64,000 bases of DNA from Ignavibacteriota bacterium (lineage in GTDB: Bacteria; Bacteroidota; Ignavibacteria; Ignavibacteriales; Ignavibacteriaceae). Below are positions 35,458-42,770 of this stretch, one piece after another. Made by a program: the position numbers and the translations under genes. Each line of letters starts with the position of its first letter. Position 1 is the stretch's first letter. Under the pieces are notes generated by a model. The model made no database searches, was not told where the DNA came from, and saw only the letters and a program-made list of their open reading frames with translations. The DNA lies in contig CP053446.1 in NCBI GenBank assembly GCA_013285405.1, positions 3,271,001 through 3,335,000 on the forward strand, in the 5' to 3' direction.

Positions 35458-36753
35458 TTATTCCGGTACTTCATACCCAATCCAATCTTCGATTGTGTTA
35501 ATAATATATTCCTGATCCTTTTCATTAAAACTTTTTATTCTTGTTCGATGATTACCACCGGGTTTAACCATCTTGATTGCATTAGTTTCACCAGTCAACT
35601 CAACAGCTGTTGCTGACCAGGAATCAATTTCACCATAAATAAAAATCATATTATTTCCGTGTTTCTGAATCCATGTATTAATTTCCTGCATTATGCAGCA
35701 ATCATAAACAGGTTTCATATAGTCTGGTAAAAATATTCTGCTCGTCGGTTCTTTAACTTCTTTTAATAAGTCTTTAAAATTTGAAATATCGTAACCGTAG
35801 TAACCCATCTGAGTGTAAGCCTGATAAATGAAAGGAAGATTGGACTCAATTTCCTGATCAGAAAAATAACTGAATGAAGATCCTGTTTTCAGATGCTCAA
35901 ATAAATCATCGTTTGATGCTGTTGTGTCAGGAATTTGTGAACACTTTGTGTACTGCCATTGCCAGAACGCAAATCCATACTCAAGTACTACATATTCAAA
36001 AATGAATTCGTAGTCACCGATTGAATAATTATAACCCGACATTTTTGTATCCTCGATAAACATCGGGATTAGTTCATCTTCTCGTTTCAAAACCTCTCTT
36101 TGGAATGCAACCATTTTATCTCTACACTCTTTTGTTCCAACATTGTCGAGGAAATGATAAATGCGTGGATCTTCTGGTGCAAGATTCAATGGTGCTACAT
36201 AGCAGACTGAAGCATCAGCATCATCAGGAAAATAATATTTATGGATATATGTTGTCTGACCACCTTTGCTTATTCCGGTTGTGATCCATTGTTTGTCATA
36301 AATTTTTTTTAGCGTTTCAATTATTTTATGATGATCATTAGCAGCTTGTTCAATTGTCAGATAATTCCAGTCGAGTGAATCAGGTTTCGATTCACCGAAA
36401 TAACGATGTTCGACTACAATCTTATTGCATTTTAATATTGATGATAGTTCATTTTCTCTGTTGTAATCAATGTTGTATCCATCAAGTTCAATCACCATCG
36501 GCAACGAAACATCTTTATGTGACAAATAAAATTTCTGTCTGAACTTTTTTCCTTCAGGATGATTATGGTCAATCGGTTGCTCGATAAATATTTTATATGC
36601 TTCATTATATTCTGAATCGGGTTGAATTATTTCTACATTCAGAATTCCCGGGAGAGATTCCAGATTTTTCTTTAAATCATTCTGCGAGTAGAGAAGGGAA
36701 AAGCAAAGTAGTACTATCCCCAGAACAGTTACAGAAAGCTTAATTATTTTCAT
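35458..36753 (-). CDS. Exported peptidase of family S37 (PS-10-like tripeptidyl aminopeptidase)
   Basis: 431 aa. Signal peptide of about 23 residues ending LLYSQ. The mature part is an alpha/beta hydrolase: VIELDGYNIDY, VEHRYFGESKPDSLDWNYLT, nucleophile motif TTGISKGGQTTYIHKYYFPDDAD, then YVAPLNLAPEDPRI, as in Streptomyces PS-10 peptidases (S37), which release tripeptides from N-termini. Final gene of the 35458-40626 operon, 18 bases after the EamA gene. In that setting it may trim proline-rich (collagen-like) peptides; the substrate is inference. Confidence 0.78.
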   Translation of the reverse strand: MKIIKLSVTVLGIVLLCFSLLYSQNDLKKNLESLPGILNVEIIQPDSEYNEAYKIFIEQPIDHNHPEGKKFRQKFYLSHKDVSLPMVIELDGYNIDYNRENELSSILKCNKIVVEHRYFGESKPDSLDWNYLTIEQAANDHHKIIETLKKIYDKQWITTGISKGGQTTYIHKYYFPDDADASVCYVAPLNLAPEDPRIYHFLDNVGTKECRDKMVAFQREVLKREDELIPMFIEDTKMSGYNYSIGDYEFIFEYVVLEYGFAFWQWQYTKCSQIPDTTASNDDLFEHLKTGSSFSYFSDQEIESNLPFIYQAYTQMGYYGYDISNFKDLLKEVKEPTSRIFLPDYMKPVYDCCIMQEINTWIQKHGNNMIFIYGEIDSWSATAVELTGETNAIKMVKPGGNHRTRIKSFNEKDQEYIINTIEDWIGYEVPE

Positions 36754-36771
36754 TATAAGCTCATCTGATTA

Positions 36772-37665
36772 TTAAGTTGAATAAATTTCTTTTTTCTTTC
36801 CGAAAAGATAAAGTTGAGAAAGAATCATTCCAAGCATCATTAAAACACAGCCAAATAATCCTCTCAAAGGAATTGATTCATCAAGCAGCAGCCAGCCTCC
36901 GATTAAAGCAAATACAGCTTCCAGGCTCATAATGATTGCAGCATTTGCAGGATGAGCTTCTTTTTGAGCGATTACCTGAATTGTAAATGCTATTCCAACA
37001 GAAAAGATTCCGGCATATAATATCGGAAGATATGCTTTTAGTATGTTTTGAAATTCAGTTGACTCAGTGAACAGTGCGGCAAGCCAACTTAGCAAAGCAC
37101 AAACAGTGAATTGATAGAACGCAAGCTTGAAGGATTCGATTCTTTTTGAGTAATGTCCGATTACAAGAATTTGAATTGCCCAAAAAAAAGCTCCGATCAA
37201 TACAAGTATGTCACCAATATTAATCATAAGTGATTCGGTAACACTTAGCAAATACAAACCAAAAATTGCTACTAAAGCACCAACCCACGTCATCAACGAA
37301 GTTTTCTGCCCGATAAAAAGTCCTAAAATTGGAACAAGGATAATATAAAAACCAGTGATGAAACCAGCTTTGCCTGCTTCGGTATAAACCAATCCGTACT
37401 GTTGAAAGGCTGCACCAAGAAAAAGAACGGTTCCTGATATTAATCCTCCAATAAAAATCTTCTTGTCAGCAAATGATTGAAAACTTTTTGTTTTAATTTG
37501 TTTGCTTCGATTGATAAGCAGGAGTGGAATTAATGAAAGACTTCCAAGTGCAAATCTTGCGGTGTTAAATGTGAACGGTCCTAGAAATTCCATTCCGGCG
37601 CGTTGTGCTACAAACGCGAATCCCCAAATGACCGCAGTTAAAAGTAGAAGTAAATTTGATTTCAA
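36772..37665 (-). CDS. EamA-family (drug/metabolite transporter) permease
   Basis: 297 aa, ten hydrophobic helices in two EamA repeats of five (AVIWGFAFVAQRAGMEFLGP begins the first; IGAFFWAIQILVIGHYSKRI the second). No transport substrate can be read from sequence. It overlaps the aminotransferase gene by four bases, so an amino acid, such as glycine or alanine made in excess by this pathway, is a reasonable guess for export, or proline-type compounds for import. Confidence 0.85.
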   Translation of the reverse strand: MKSNLLLLLTAVIWGFAFVAQRAGMEFLGPFTFNTARFALGSLSLIPLLLINRSKQIKTKSFQSFADKKIFIGGLISGTVLFLGAAFQQYGLVYTEAGKAGFITGFYIILVPILGLFIGQKTSLMTWVGALVAIFGLYLLSVTESLMINIGDILVLIGAFFWAIQILVIGHYSKRIESFKLAFYQFTVCALLSWLAALFTESTEFQNILKAYLPILYAGIFSVGIAFTIQVIAQKEAHPANAAIIMSLEAVFALIGGWLLLDESIPLRGLFGCVLMMLGMILSQLYLFGKKKEIYST

Positions 37666-38777
37666 TTAGATAATATTTCTTTCAGTGCAGTTAGTAATGC
37701 GTCAATATTTTTTTTATTTGAAGAATAACCCATTAATCCGATTCGCCAGACTTTACCGGATAGTTCTCCTAATCCTGCACCAATTTCTATGTTGTAATCA
37801 TTCAGAAGTGACATGCGTACATTTGCTTCGTTGACACCATCCGGAACGGCTATTGTTGTTAGCTGTGGCAATCTTTCATTTTTATCGACGAAAGCTGATA
37901 AACCGATTTTTTCCAGTTCGCTGATCAATTCTTTACCGTTAATTTCATGACGCTTCCATGAATTTTCTATTCCTTCTTCTTTAAGAATTAAGAGAGCTTC
38001 GTGTAAAGCATAAAGAGAATTAATTGGTGCAGTGTGGTGATAAGTTCTTTTGTTACTTCCACTCCAATAACCTAAAATTAAATTCAAATCCATGAACCAG
38101 CTCTGCACCGGAGTTTTTCGATTCTTAACAAGTTCAACAGCCTTTTCATTAAAAGTTACAGGTGAAAGACCAGGTGGACACGACAAACATTTCTGCGAAC
38201 CAGAATAAGTTGCATCTATATTCCATTCATCAATCAATACAGGAATGCCACCGAGTGATGTAACAGTATCAGCAACTACAACACAATTGTACTTATGTGA
38301 AATTTCTGTTAACACTTTAATATTGCTTTTAGCTCCGGTGGAAGTTTCGGCATGGACAAATGAGCAAAGATTTATTCCTTTATTTTTTTTCAATGTGTCT
38401 TCAAAAGTTTGAGGATCAATTGATTTACCCCACGGAAAACTTAAAACAATCGGTTCGGCTTTACATCGTTCAACAATGCTTTTCATTCTTCCGCCAAAAA
38501 CTCCATTAATGCAGACTAATACTTTAGTTTTTGGTTCAATCAGATTAACAAGACATGTTTCCATCCCGACTGAGCCTGGACCTGATACGGCAAAAGTAAC
38601 ATCATTTTTTGTTTGGAAAGAATACTTGAGAAGTTGTTTAATTTCATCCATCAGTTCAATGAATTTTGGATCAAGATGACCAATAGTATTTCTTGACATT
38701 GCTTCTAATACTCTTGGATGAACATTAGATGGACCTGGTCCTAATAAAATTCTATCTGGTGGTGTAAAGGAGTTCAT
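37662..38777 (-). CDS. Alanine/serine--glyoxylate aminotransferase-like class V enzyme
   Basis: 371 aa PLP enzyme. Close to animal AGXT in many places: LLGPGPSNVHPRVLEAMSRN, DEIKQLLKYSFQTKND, HAETSTG, PLP Asp170 in ADTVTSLGGIP, PLP Lys196 in YSGSQKCLSCPPG, and the region YHHTAPINSLYALHEALLIL. It would convert glyoxylate to glycine using alanine or serine. It follows the aldolase gene after nine bases; glyoxylate is exactly what that aldolase would release. A phosphonate-pathway or plain serine-pyruvate enzyme is less likely given the context. Confidence 0.85.
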   Translation of the reverse strand: MNSFTPPDRILLGPGPSNVHPRVLEAMSRNTIGHLDPKFIELMDEIKQLLKYSFQTKNDVTFAVSGPGSVGMETCLVNLIEPKTKVLVCINGVFGGRMKSIVERCKAEPIVLSFPWGKSIDPQTFEDTLKKNKGINLCSFVHAETSTGAKSNIKVLTEISHKYNCVVVADTVTSLGGIPVLIDEWNIDATYSGSQKCLSCPPGLSPVTFNEKAVELVKNRKTPVQSWFMDLNLILGYWSGSNKRTYHHTAPINSLYALHEALLILKEEGIENSWKRHEINGKELISELEKIGLSAFVDKNERLPQLTTIAVPDGVNEANVRMSLLNDYNIEIGAGLGELSGKVWRIGLMGYSSNKKNIDALLTALKEILSN

Positions 38778-38786
38778 ATTAATTTT

Positions 38787-39671
38787 TTATTCAATTAAAG
38801 CTGCTTTTTTGAGAATAATTTTTAATTCGATTAGTTGAGCTTCACTCAACGGTTCCAAAGGCAAGCGCGGAAGCCCACCAAAATAACCAACTAAATCCAT
38901 CGCAGCTTTCAGACCAGCGACACCATATTTTGCTGTAACTGCCTTATTTACAGGAATCATTCTGTTTTGAATTTCAAGTGCTTTTTCAAAATTCCTTTCA
39001 CGTATAAGGTTAAAGATTTGAATACATTCGTCGGGAGCGATATTTGCCAATGCAAGAATCCCAGCCGAAGCACCACTGAGAAGTGCTGTGTAAAGAACAG
39101 AAGCAGTTCCAACAATCATTCTAAAATCAGGCGATACATTTGCTGATATCTCAGAAATTCTTGAAGGTATTTCAGTGCTATCTTTTAATGCAATAATATT
39201 AGGATGAGATGATAATTCAATTACAGTTTCAACTTCAAGATTTACAGTTGTAAATTTTGGAACATTGTAGAGGATAACAGGAATCATTACGCTATCAGCA
39301 ACTTTGGTATAATAATTTAGTAAAGTATGATGTTTCATTTCTGTTTTGAAAAATGAAGGTGTAATAATTAAAGCAAAGTTTGCTCCCGCTTCCGCAGCAT
39401 CATTAGTCAGTGTGATTGTTTCCTTAATTGAATCAAGTCCAGTTCCTGCTATTAATATTCTGTTAGTTTGCTTTCTGGCACTTCGAATTAATTGAAGCTT
39501 TTCTTCAGCAGTTAGAAATGCACTCTCTCCATTTGAGCCAAATAGAACATAACCAGCAAGCATCTTCTTTTCATACTTTAATATATTCCCAATAAACTTT
39601 TCGTACGATACTTCTTCACTCTCAAACGGTGTTGTTAGTGGGGGATAGATTCCTTTTAATAAATCAGCCAT
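38787..39671 (-). CDS. 4-hydroxy-2-oxoglutarate aldolase-like enzyme (DapA superfamily)
   Basis: 294 aa class I aldolase fold. Schiff-base Lys163 (ALKDST) and Tyr135 (ILYNVPKFTT) are present. The substrate loop reads GSNGES (45-50), not the GTTGE of true DapA (compare the DapA at 41880). It follows human HOGA1 closely in the C-terminal region: AVTAKYGVAGLKAAMDLVGY and then FGGLPRLPLEPLSEA. HOGA1 splits 4-hydroxy-2-oxoglutarate into pyruvate and glyoxylate, the last step of hydroxyproline breakdown before transamination. An alternative DapA-family role is the 1-pyrroline-4-hydroxy-2-carboxylate deaminase of bacterial hydroxyproline pathways. Confidence 0.82.
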   Translation of the reverse strand: MADLLKGIYPPLTTPFESEEVSYEKFIGNILKYEKKMLAGYVLFGSNGESAFLTAEEKLQLIRSARKQTNRILIAGTGLDSIKETITLTNDAAEAGANFALIITPSFFKTEMKHHTLLNYYTKVADSVMIPVILYNVPKFTTVNLEVETVIELSSHPNIIALKDSTEIPSRISEISANVSPDFRMIVGTASVLYTALLSGASAGILALANIAPDECIQIFNLIRERNFEKALEIQNRMIPVNKAVTAKYGVAGLKAAMDLVGYFGGLPRLPLEPLSEAQLIELKIILKKAALIE

Positions 39672-39696
39672 AACTTATTGTATTTTATTATTTAGA

Positions 39697-40626
39697 TTAT
39701 TTATTAAACATATTTTTTAATATAAACCAAACGTTTGCAGGTCGTTCAGCTAATCTACGCATATACCATGGATACCAGTGATTTCCATAACTGATTAAAG
39801 TCCTGATTTTATATCCATCCTGTGCTAGTTTGTATTGAGCACTGGATTTTATTCCATATAACATTTGAAACTCCAGTTTCTCTTTAGGCAGACCAATCTT
39901 TTCGCTTTCATTTTTAATGTGCTCCTGAATAATTAGATCATGTGTAGCAAAAGCGGCTCTAATCTCTTTTTCCTGAATCTGCTTTAATAGAAATTTTGAT
40001 AGCTTAATATAGTTTTCATTAACCTGATTTAGTTTTTTGAATACGACTGAAGCGGGTTCTTTGTAAGCACCCTTTACCAATCTTATCCATGGTTTTATTT
40101 CAGACATTGATCGTAGATCGTCCATGGTTCTGTACAAATATGCTTGCAGACAGAGTCCTACATTGTTGTATTTTTGCTTTATTTGTTTGTAAAATTCTAT
40201 CGTTTTATCAGCATAGCTGCTATCTTCGATGTCGATAAAAACATTATTGTTAAGTTTGCCGGCTTTCTCGGCGATATTTGAAAATAACTCAATAGTTTTA
40301 TTGAAGGAAAGATCAAGTCCAATGTGAGTCAGCTTAAGCGAAACTTCTACATCAAGTTTTTCGTTATTTATCTTTTCGAGCAGGTCGAGATAATGTTGGG
40401 TGTTTAACTCAGCTTCTTTGATATTTGTTATATTTTCACCAAGATGAGTAAATGTTGTTGGTATGTTGTTTTTGAGAAGTTCTCGTGTTGCAAGAATCGC
40501 ATCTTCAACCGATTCACCAGGCATAAAACGTTTCACTGCCTTTTGCGCAAAGTTCATCTTTGGAACACGATTTTTCAACCATTCATTTCGTGAAGCCCAA
40601 AGAAGAATATTTCTACTTATGCCCAT
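39697..40626 (-). CDS. Proline dehydrogenase-family flavoenzyme, possibly hydroxyproline dehydrogenase
   Basis: 309 aa FAD TIM barrel, monofunctional (no aldehyde dehydrogenase domain). Seen: Lys98 in SLKLTHIGLDL, Asp135 in IDIEDSSY, RLVKGAYKEP, and the C-terminal WYPWYMRRLAERPAN with Arg290/Arg291 that hold the substrate carboxylate. The Tyr that in standard enzymes (PutA Tyr540, motif RxYxPxG) favours proline over hydroxyproline is Leu277 here (RTLISYG). The equivalent in animal hydroxyproline dehydrogenase is Ser. It leads the operon of aldolase, aminotransferase, transporter and peptidase, 25 bases before the aldolase. Partner would be a P5C dehydrogenase encoded elsewhere. Confidence 0.85.
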   Translation of the reverse strand: MGISRNILLWASRNEWLKNRVPKMNFAQKAVKRFMPGESVEDAILATRELLKNNIPTTFTHLGENITNIKEAELNTQHYLDLLEKINNEKLDVEVSLKLTHIGLDLSFNKTIELFSNIAEKAGKLNNNVFIDIEDSSYADKTIEFYKQIKQKYNNVGLCLQAYLYRTMDDLRSMSEIKPWIRLVKGAYKEPASVVFKKLNQVNENYIKLSKFLLKQIQEKEIRAAFATHDLIIQEHIKNESEKIGLPKEKLEFQMLYGIKSSAQYKLAQDGYKIRTLISYGNHWYPWYMRRLAERPANVWFILKNMFNK

Positions 40627-40731
40627 AATGAAAATTAAAATTGAGGTAATATTATTTAATGATATTTACTTTTTATCAAAACTCATTGAAATGTAATAAA
40701 AACAAAAATTACCGTTATCTAATAAGCATGT

Positions 40732-40739
40732 CAAAAATA
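40732..40739 (-). promoter_or_regulatory. Possible -10 element of the hydroxyproline-type operon
   Basis: Minus-strand TATTTTTG, about 105 bases before the proline dehydrogenase-like start. No TTG at the expected distance, so weak. Confidence 0.3.
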
Positions 40740-40817
40740 AATAATGATTACAATCACGTTGTTAGTTATAACTTGCCTCATCAACCCCTTGTTAGTTACG
40801 CACATTAAAAAAAGTAG

Positions 40818-40891
40818 TACACCCGTAGGGATTCGAACCCCAAACCTTCTGATCCGTAGTCAGATGCTCTATCCAGTTGAGCTACGGGTGC
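40818..40891 (-). tRNA. tRNA-Arg (anticodon ACG)
   Basis: 74 bases on the minus strand. Acceptor GCACCCG with CGGGTGT (one G-U), D-arm GCTC/GAGC, anticodon stem TCTGA/TCAGA with loop CTACGGA, T-arm with TTCGAAT. A34 is expected to be converted to inosine by TadA (29895-30389). Its 5' leader is part of the 90-bp repeat unit, so any transcript from outside the array must first cross the tandem tRNA fragments. Confidence 0.95.
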
Positions 40892-41340
40892 AATTAATTA
40901 TTTTTTGTATAACCTTCTGATCTCCCGTTTGTAGTCGGGATAAACTCCGTCAGATGCTCTATCCAGTTGAGCTACGGGTGCAATTAATTATTTTTTGTAT
41001 AACTTTCTGATCTCCCGTTTGTAATCGGGATAAACTCCGTCAGATGCTCTATCCAGTTGAGCTACGGGTGCAATTAATTATTTTTTGTATAACCTTCTGA
41101 TCTCCCGTTTGTAATCGGGATAAACTCCGTCAGATGCTCTATCCAGTTGAGCTACGGGTGCAATTAATTATTTTTTGTATAACCTTCTGATCTCCCGTTT
41201 GTAATCGGGATAAACTCCGTCAGATGCTCTATCCAATTGAGCTACGGGTGCAATTAATTATTTTTTGTATAACCTTCTGATCTCCCGTTTGTAGTCGGGA
41301 TAAACTCCGTCAGATGCTCTATTCAGTTGAGCTACGGGTG
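40861..41340 (-). repeat. Tandem array of 90-bp units containing tRNA-Arg(ACG) 5' halves
   Basis: Five full units (40861, 40951, 41041, 41131, 41221) and a 30-base partial unit (41311-41340). In transcript orientation each unit has the 5' acceptor strand, D-arm and 5' anticodon-stem strand of tRNA-Arg(ACG), then a REP-like hairpin (TCCCG/CGGGA) in place of the anticodon loop, then the 3' anticodon strand with AGGTT, and an AT-rich spacer. T-arm and 3' acceptor strand are missing. Only the unit at 40861 continues into a complete tRNA. Units differ by 1-3 bases (gtagtc/gtaatc, aacctt/aacttt, ccagtt/ccaatt), so the copies are real rather than an assembly echo. Confidence 0.92.
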
Positions 41341-41392
41341 AACGATGACTTTCCGGTTAAAAATGTATCATTAACAATTGATACTTTCACTG

Positions 41393-41400
41393 CAAATATA
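41393..41400 (-). promoter_or_regulatory. Possible -10 element for the tRNA-Arg array
   Basis: Minus-strand TATATTTG matches TAnnTTTG exactly, about 50 bases before the first partial tRNA copy. A hairpin GTATCA/TGATAC follows at 41364-41383. No clear -35. Confidence 0.4.
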
Positions 41401-41623
41401 ATCTAAAATTTTTGAAGTTTAAGATGTATTTAATCGTTGGATTCTCATCTCAAGTAAAACTTAAATTCAATAATTCATTATGAACCTATTAAAAGCAAAT
41501 GCATCATTCTAATAAAAATATTTAACACTTTCTCATATTGTAAACTGATGAAGACTTTTATAAATAATTCCAATTACAAAATTCAATTTTCACTGGCATA
41601 CATCTTGGGAATATGACCAATCA
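41401..41623. other. Intergenic sequence without recognised features
   Basis: AT-rich DNA between the tRNA array promoter and the structured element upstream of dapA; nothing convincing was seen on either strand. Confidence 0.4.
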
Positions 41624-41724
41624 GGCAAGAGTAAATAAGTGCTCATCACGAAGATATTATTGCAATTCTGAGACGCATTGGAATCTTAGAATTATTTGTG
41701 GAGGCTTGATGAGCCACTCTTGCC
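41624..41724. ncRNA. Structured inverted-repeat element upstream of dapA (candidate leader RNA or MITE)
   Basis: 101 bases fold into one long imperfect stem: GGCAAGAGT (41624-41632) with ACTCTTGCC (41716-41724); GCTCATCA (41641-41648) with TGATGAGC (41707-41714); an internal loop; and AATTCTGAGA (41664-41673) with TCTTAGAATT (41684-41693), closing a ten-base loop. The outer stems are perfect. It lies 155 bases before dapA. It does not match the lysine riboswitch as I know it. It could be an unrecognised regulatory RNA or a palindromic mobile element. Confidence 0.45.
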
Positions 41725-41813
41725 AACGATTTGAAACTATGTCCTCGTCTCCAAAAGGTCAATATTATTTCCCACATCAATAATCTCCTCTAAACAATCT
41801 TAATAATTTTTTT

Positions 41814-41821
41814 TATTTTTG
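41814..41821 (+). promoter_or_regulatory. Possible -10 element of the dap operon
   Basis: TATTTTTG, 58 bases before the dapA start, in a T-rich stretch; no TTG 20 bases upstream. If used, transcription would begin downstream of the inverted-repeat element at 41624-41724. Confidence 0.3.
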
Positions 41822-41879
41822 AAAGTAGTCTAAACTCTGTTTGGACGAATCAATCAGAAAATAAAAAATAAGGAGATAG

Positions 41880-42761
41880 ATGTTTAAAGGAACAGGTACG
41901 GCTTTAATCACACCATTCAGGAAGGATACTTCCATTGATATAGAATCGCTTAGAAAAATTGTTGACCAACAACTTCGTGGTGGAGTTGATGCTTTGGTTG
42001 TGCTCGGTACGACAGGTGAGTCACCGGTTATCGAATCTGACGAGAAAAAAATATTAGTAGAAAATGTTGTTGAGGAAGTAAAGAGAAGAATTCCTGTTAT
42101 CGTTGGAACCGGCACTAACAATACTAAAAAAGTAATCGAGCTTAATAAACAAGCGGAAGAACTTAGAGCCGATGGAGTCTTGATTGTAAATCCTTACTAT
42201 AACAAAGGCACACAGGAGAGTCTTGTTGAACATTATAAATATATTTCTGAAAGAACAAAGCTTCCTATTATTCTATACAATGTTCCATCAAGAACCGGAA
42301 TGAATATTCTTCCGGAGACTGCCGTACGTATTCATAAGGAATGCAAAAATGTTGTGGCGATTAAAGAGGCGAGCGGAAACATTTCACAAATTGCTCACCT
42401 GATTTCGATAAAACCAGATTCGCTGTCTGTACTTTCCGGTAATGATGATCAAACGTTATCTATAATGGCTTCAGGTGGTGATGGAGTAATTTCTGTTTTC
42501 TCAAATCCCTATCCTTCAGAAATGAAAAAAATTACTGAAGCAATGTTGAATGGCAAATTAAGAGAGGCGCAAACTTTGAACAATAAATATTTTGCTATGA
42601 TGAATGCTCTGTTTATTGAAACAAGTCCATCACCTGTAAAATTTGTAATGAGCAAACTGGGACTTTGTGAAAATGTAGTAAGACTTCCTTTGATAAAAGC
42701 ATCCCTAAAAGTTGAGGAACTTCTTGATAAAGAAATGAAAAGATTATCATCAGTAAAATGA
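41880..42761 (+). CDS. dapA: 4-hydroxy-tetrahydrodipicolinate synthase
   Basis: 293 aa class I aldolase joining pyruvate and aspartate semialdehyde in lysine/diaminopimelate synthesis. Conserved loop VLGTTGESP, catalytic Tyr in ILYNVPSRTG, Schiff-base Lys in VAIKEASGN, and GGDGVISV. AAGGAGAT precedes the ATG as ribosome site. First of four genes dapA-dapB-dapH-lysC. Confidence 0.96.
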   Translation: MFKGTGTALITPFRKDTSIDIESLRKIVDQQLRGGVDALVVLGTTGESPVIESDEKKILVENVVEEVKRRIPVIVGTGTNNTKKVIELNKQAEELRADGVLIVNPYYNKGTQESLVEHYKYISERTKLPIILYNVPSRTGMNILPETAVRIHKECKNVVAIKEASGNISQIAHLISIKPDSLSVLSGNDDQTLSIMASGGDGVISVFSNPYPSEMKKITEAMLNGKLREAQTLNNKYFAMMNALFIETSPSPVKFVMSKLGLCENVVRLPLIKASLKVEELLDKEMKRLSSVK

Positions 42762-42770
42762 GGTTATAAA

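Noticed and set aside
38787-39671. A second lysine-pathway dapA
   Set aside because: The substrate loop is GSNGE, the C-terminal half resembles HOGA1, and the operon context is hydroxyproline/glyoxylate metabolism.
40921-41310. Group I or archaeal-type intron in tRNA-Arg
   Set aside because: The insert is only about 29 bases, the units lack the T-arm and 3' acceptor, and an uninterrupted complete copy exists at 40818-40891.
40861-41340. CRISPR array
   Set aside because: The 90-bp units are nearly identical over their full length with no variable spacers, and each contains a tRNA 5' half.
41624-41724. Lysine riboswitch ahead of dapA
   Set aside because: Stem order and conserved bases do not match the L-box as I know it; kept only as an unidentified structured element.
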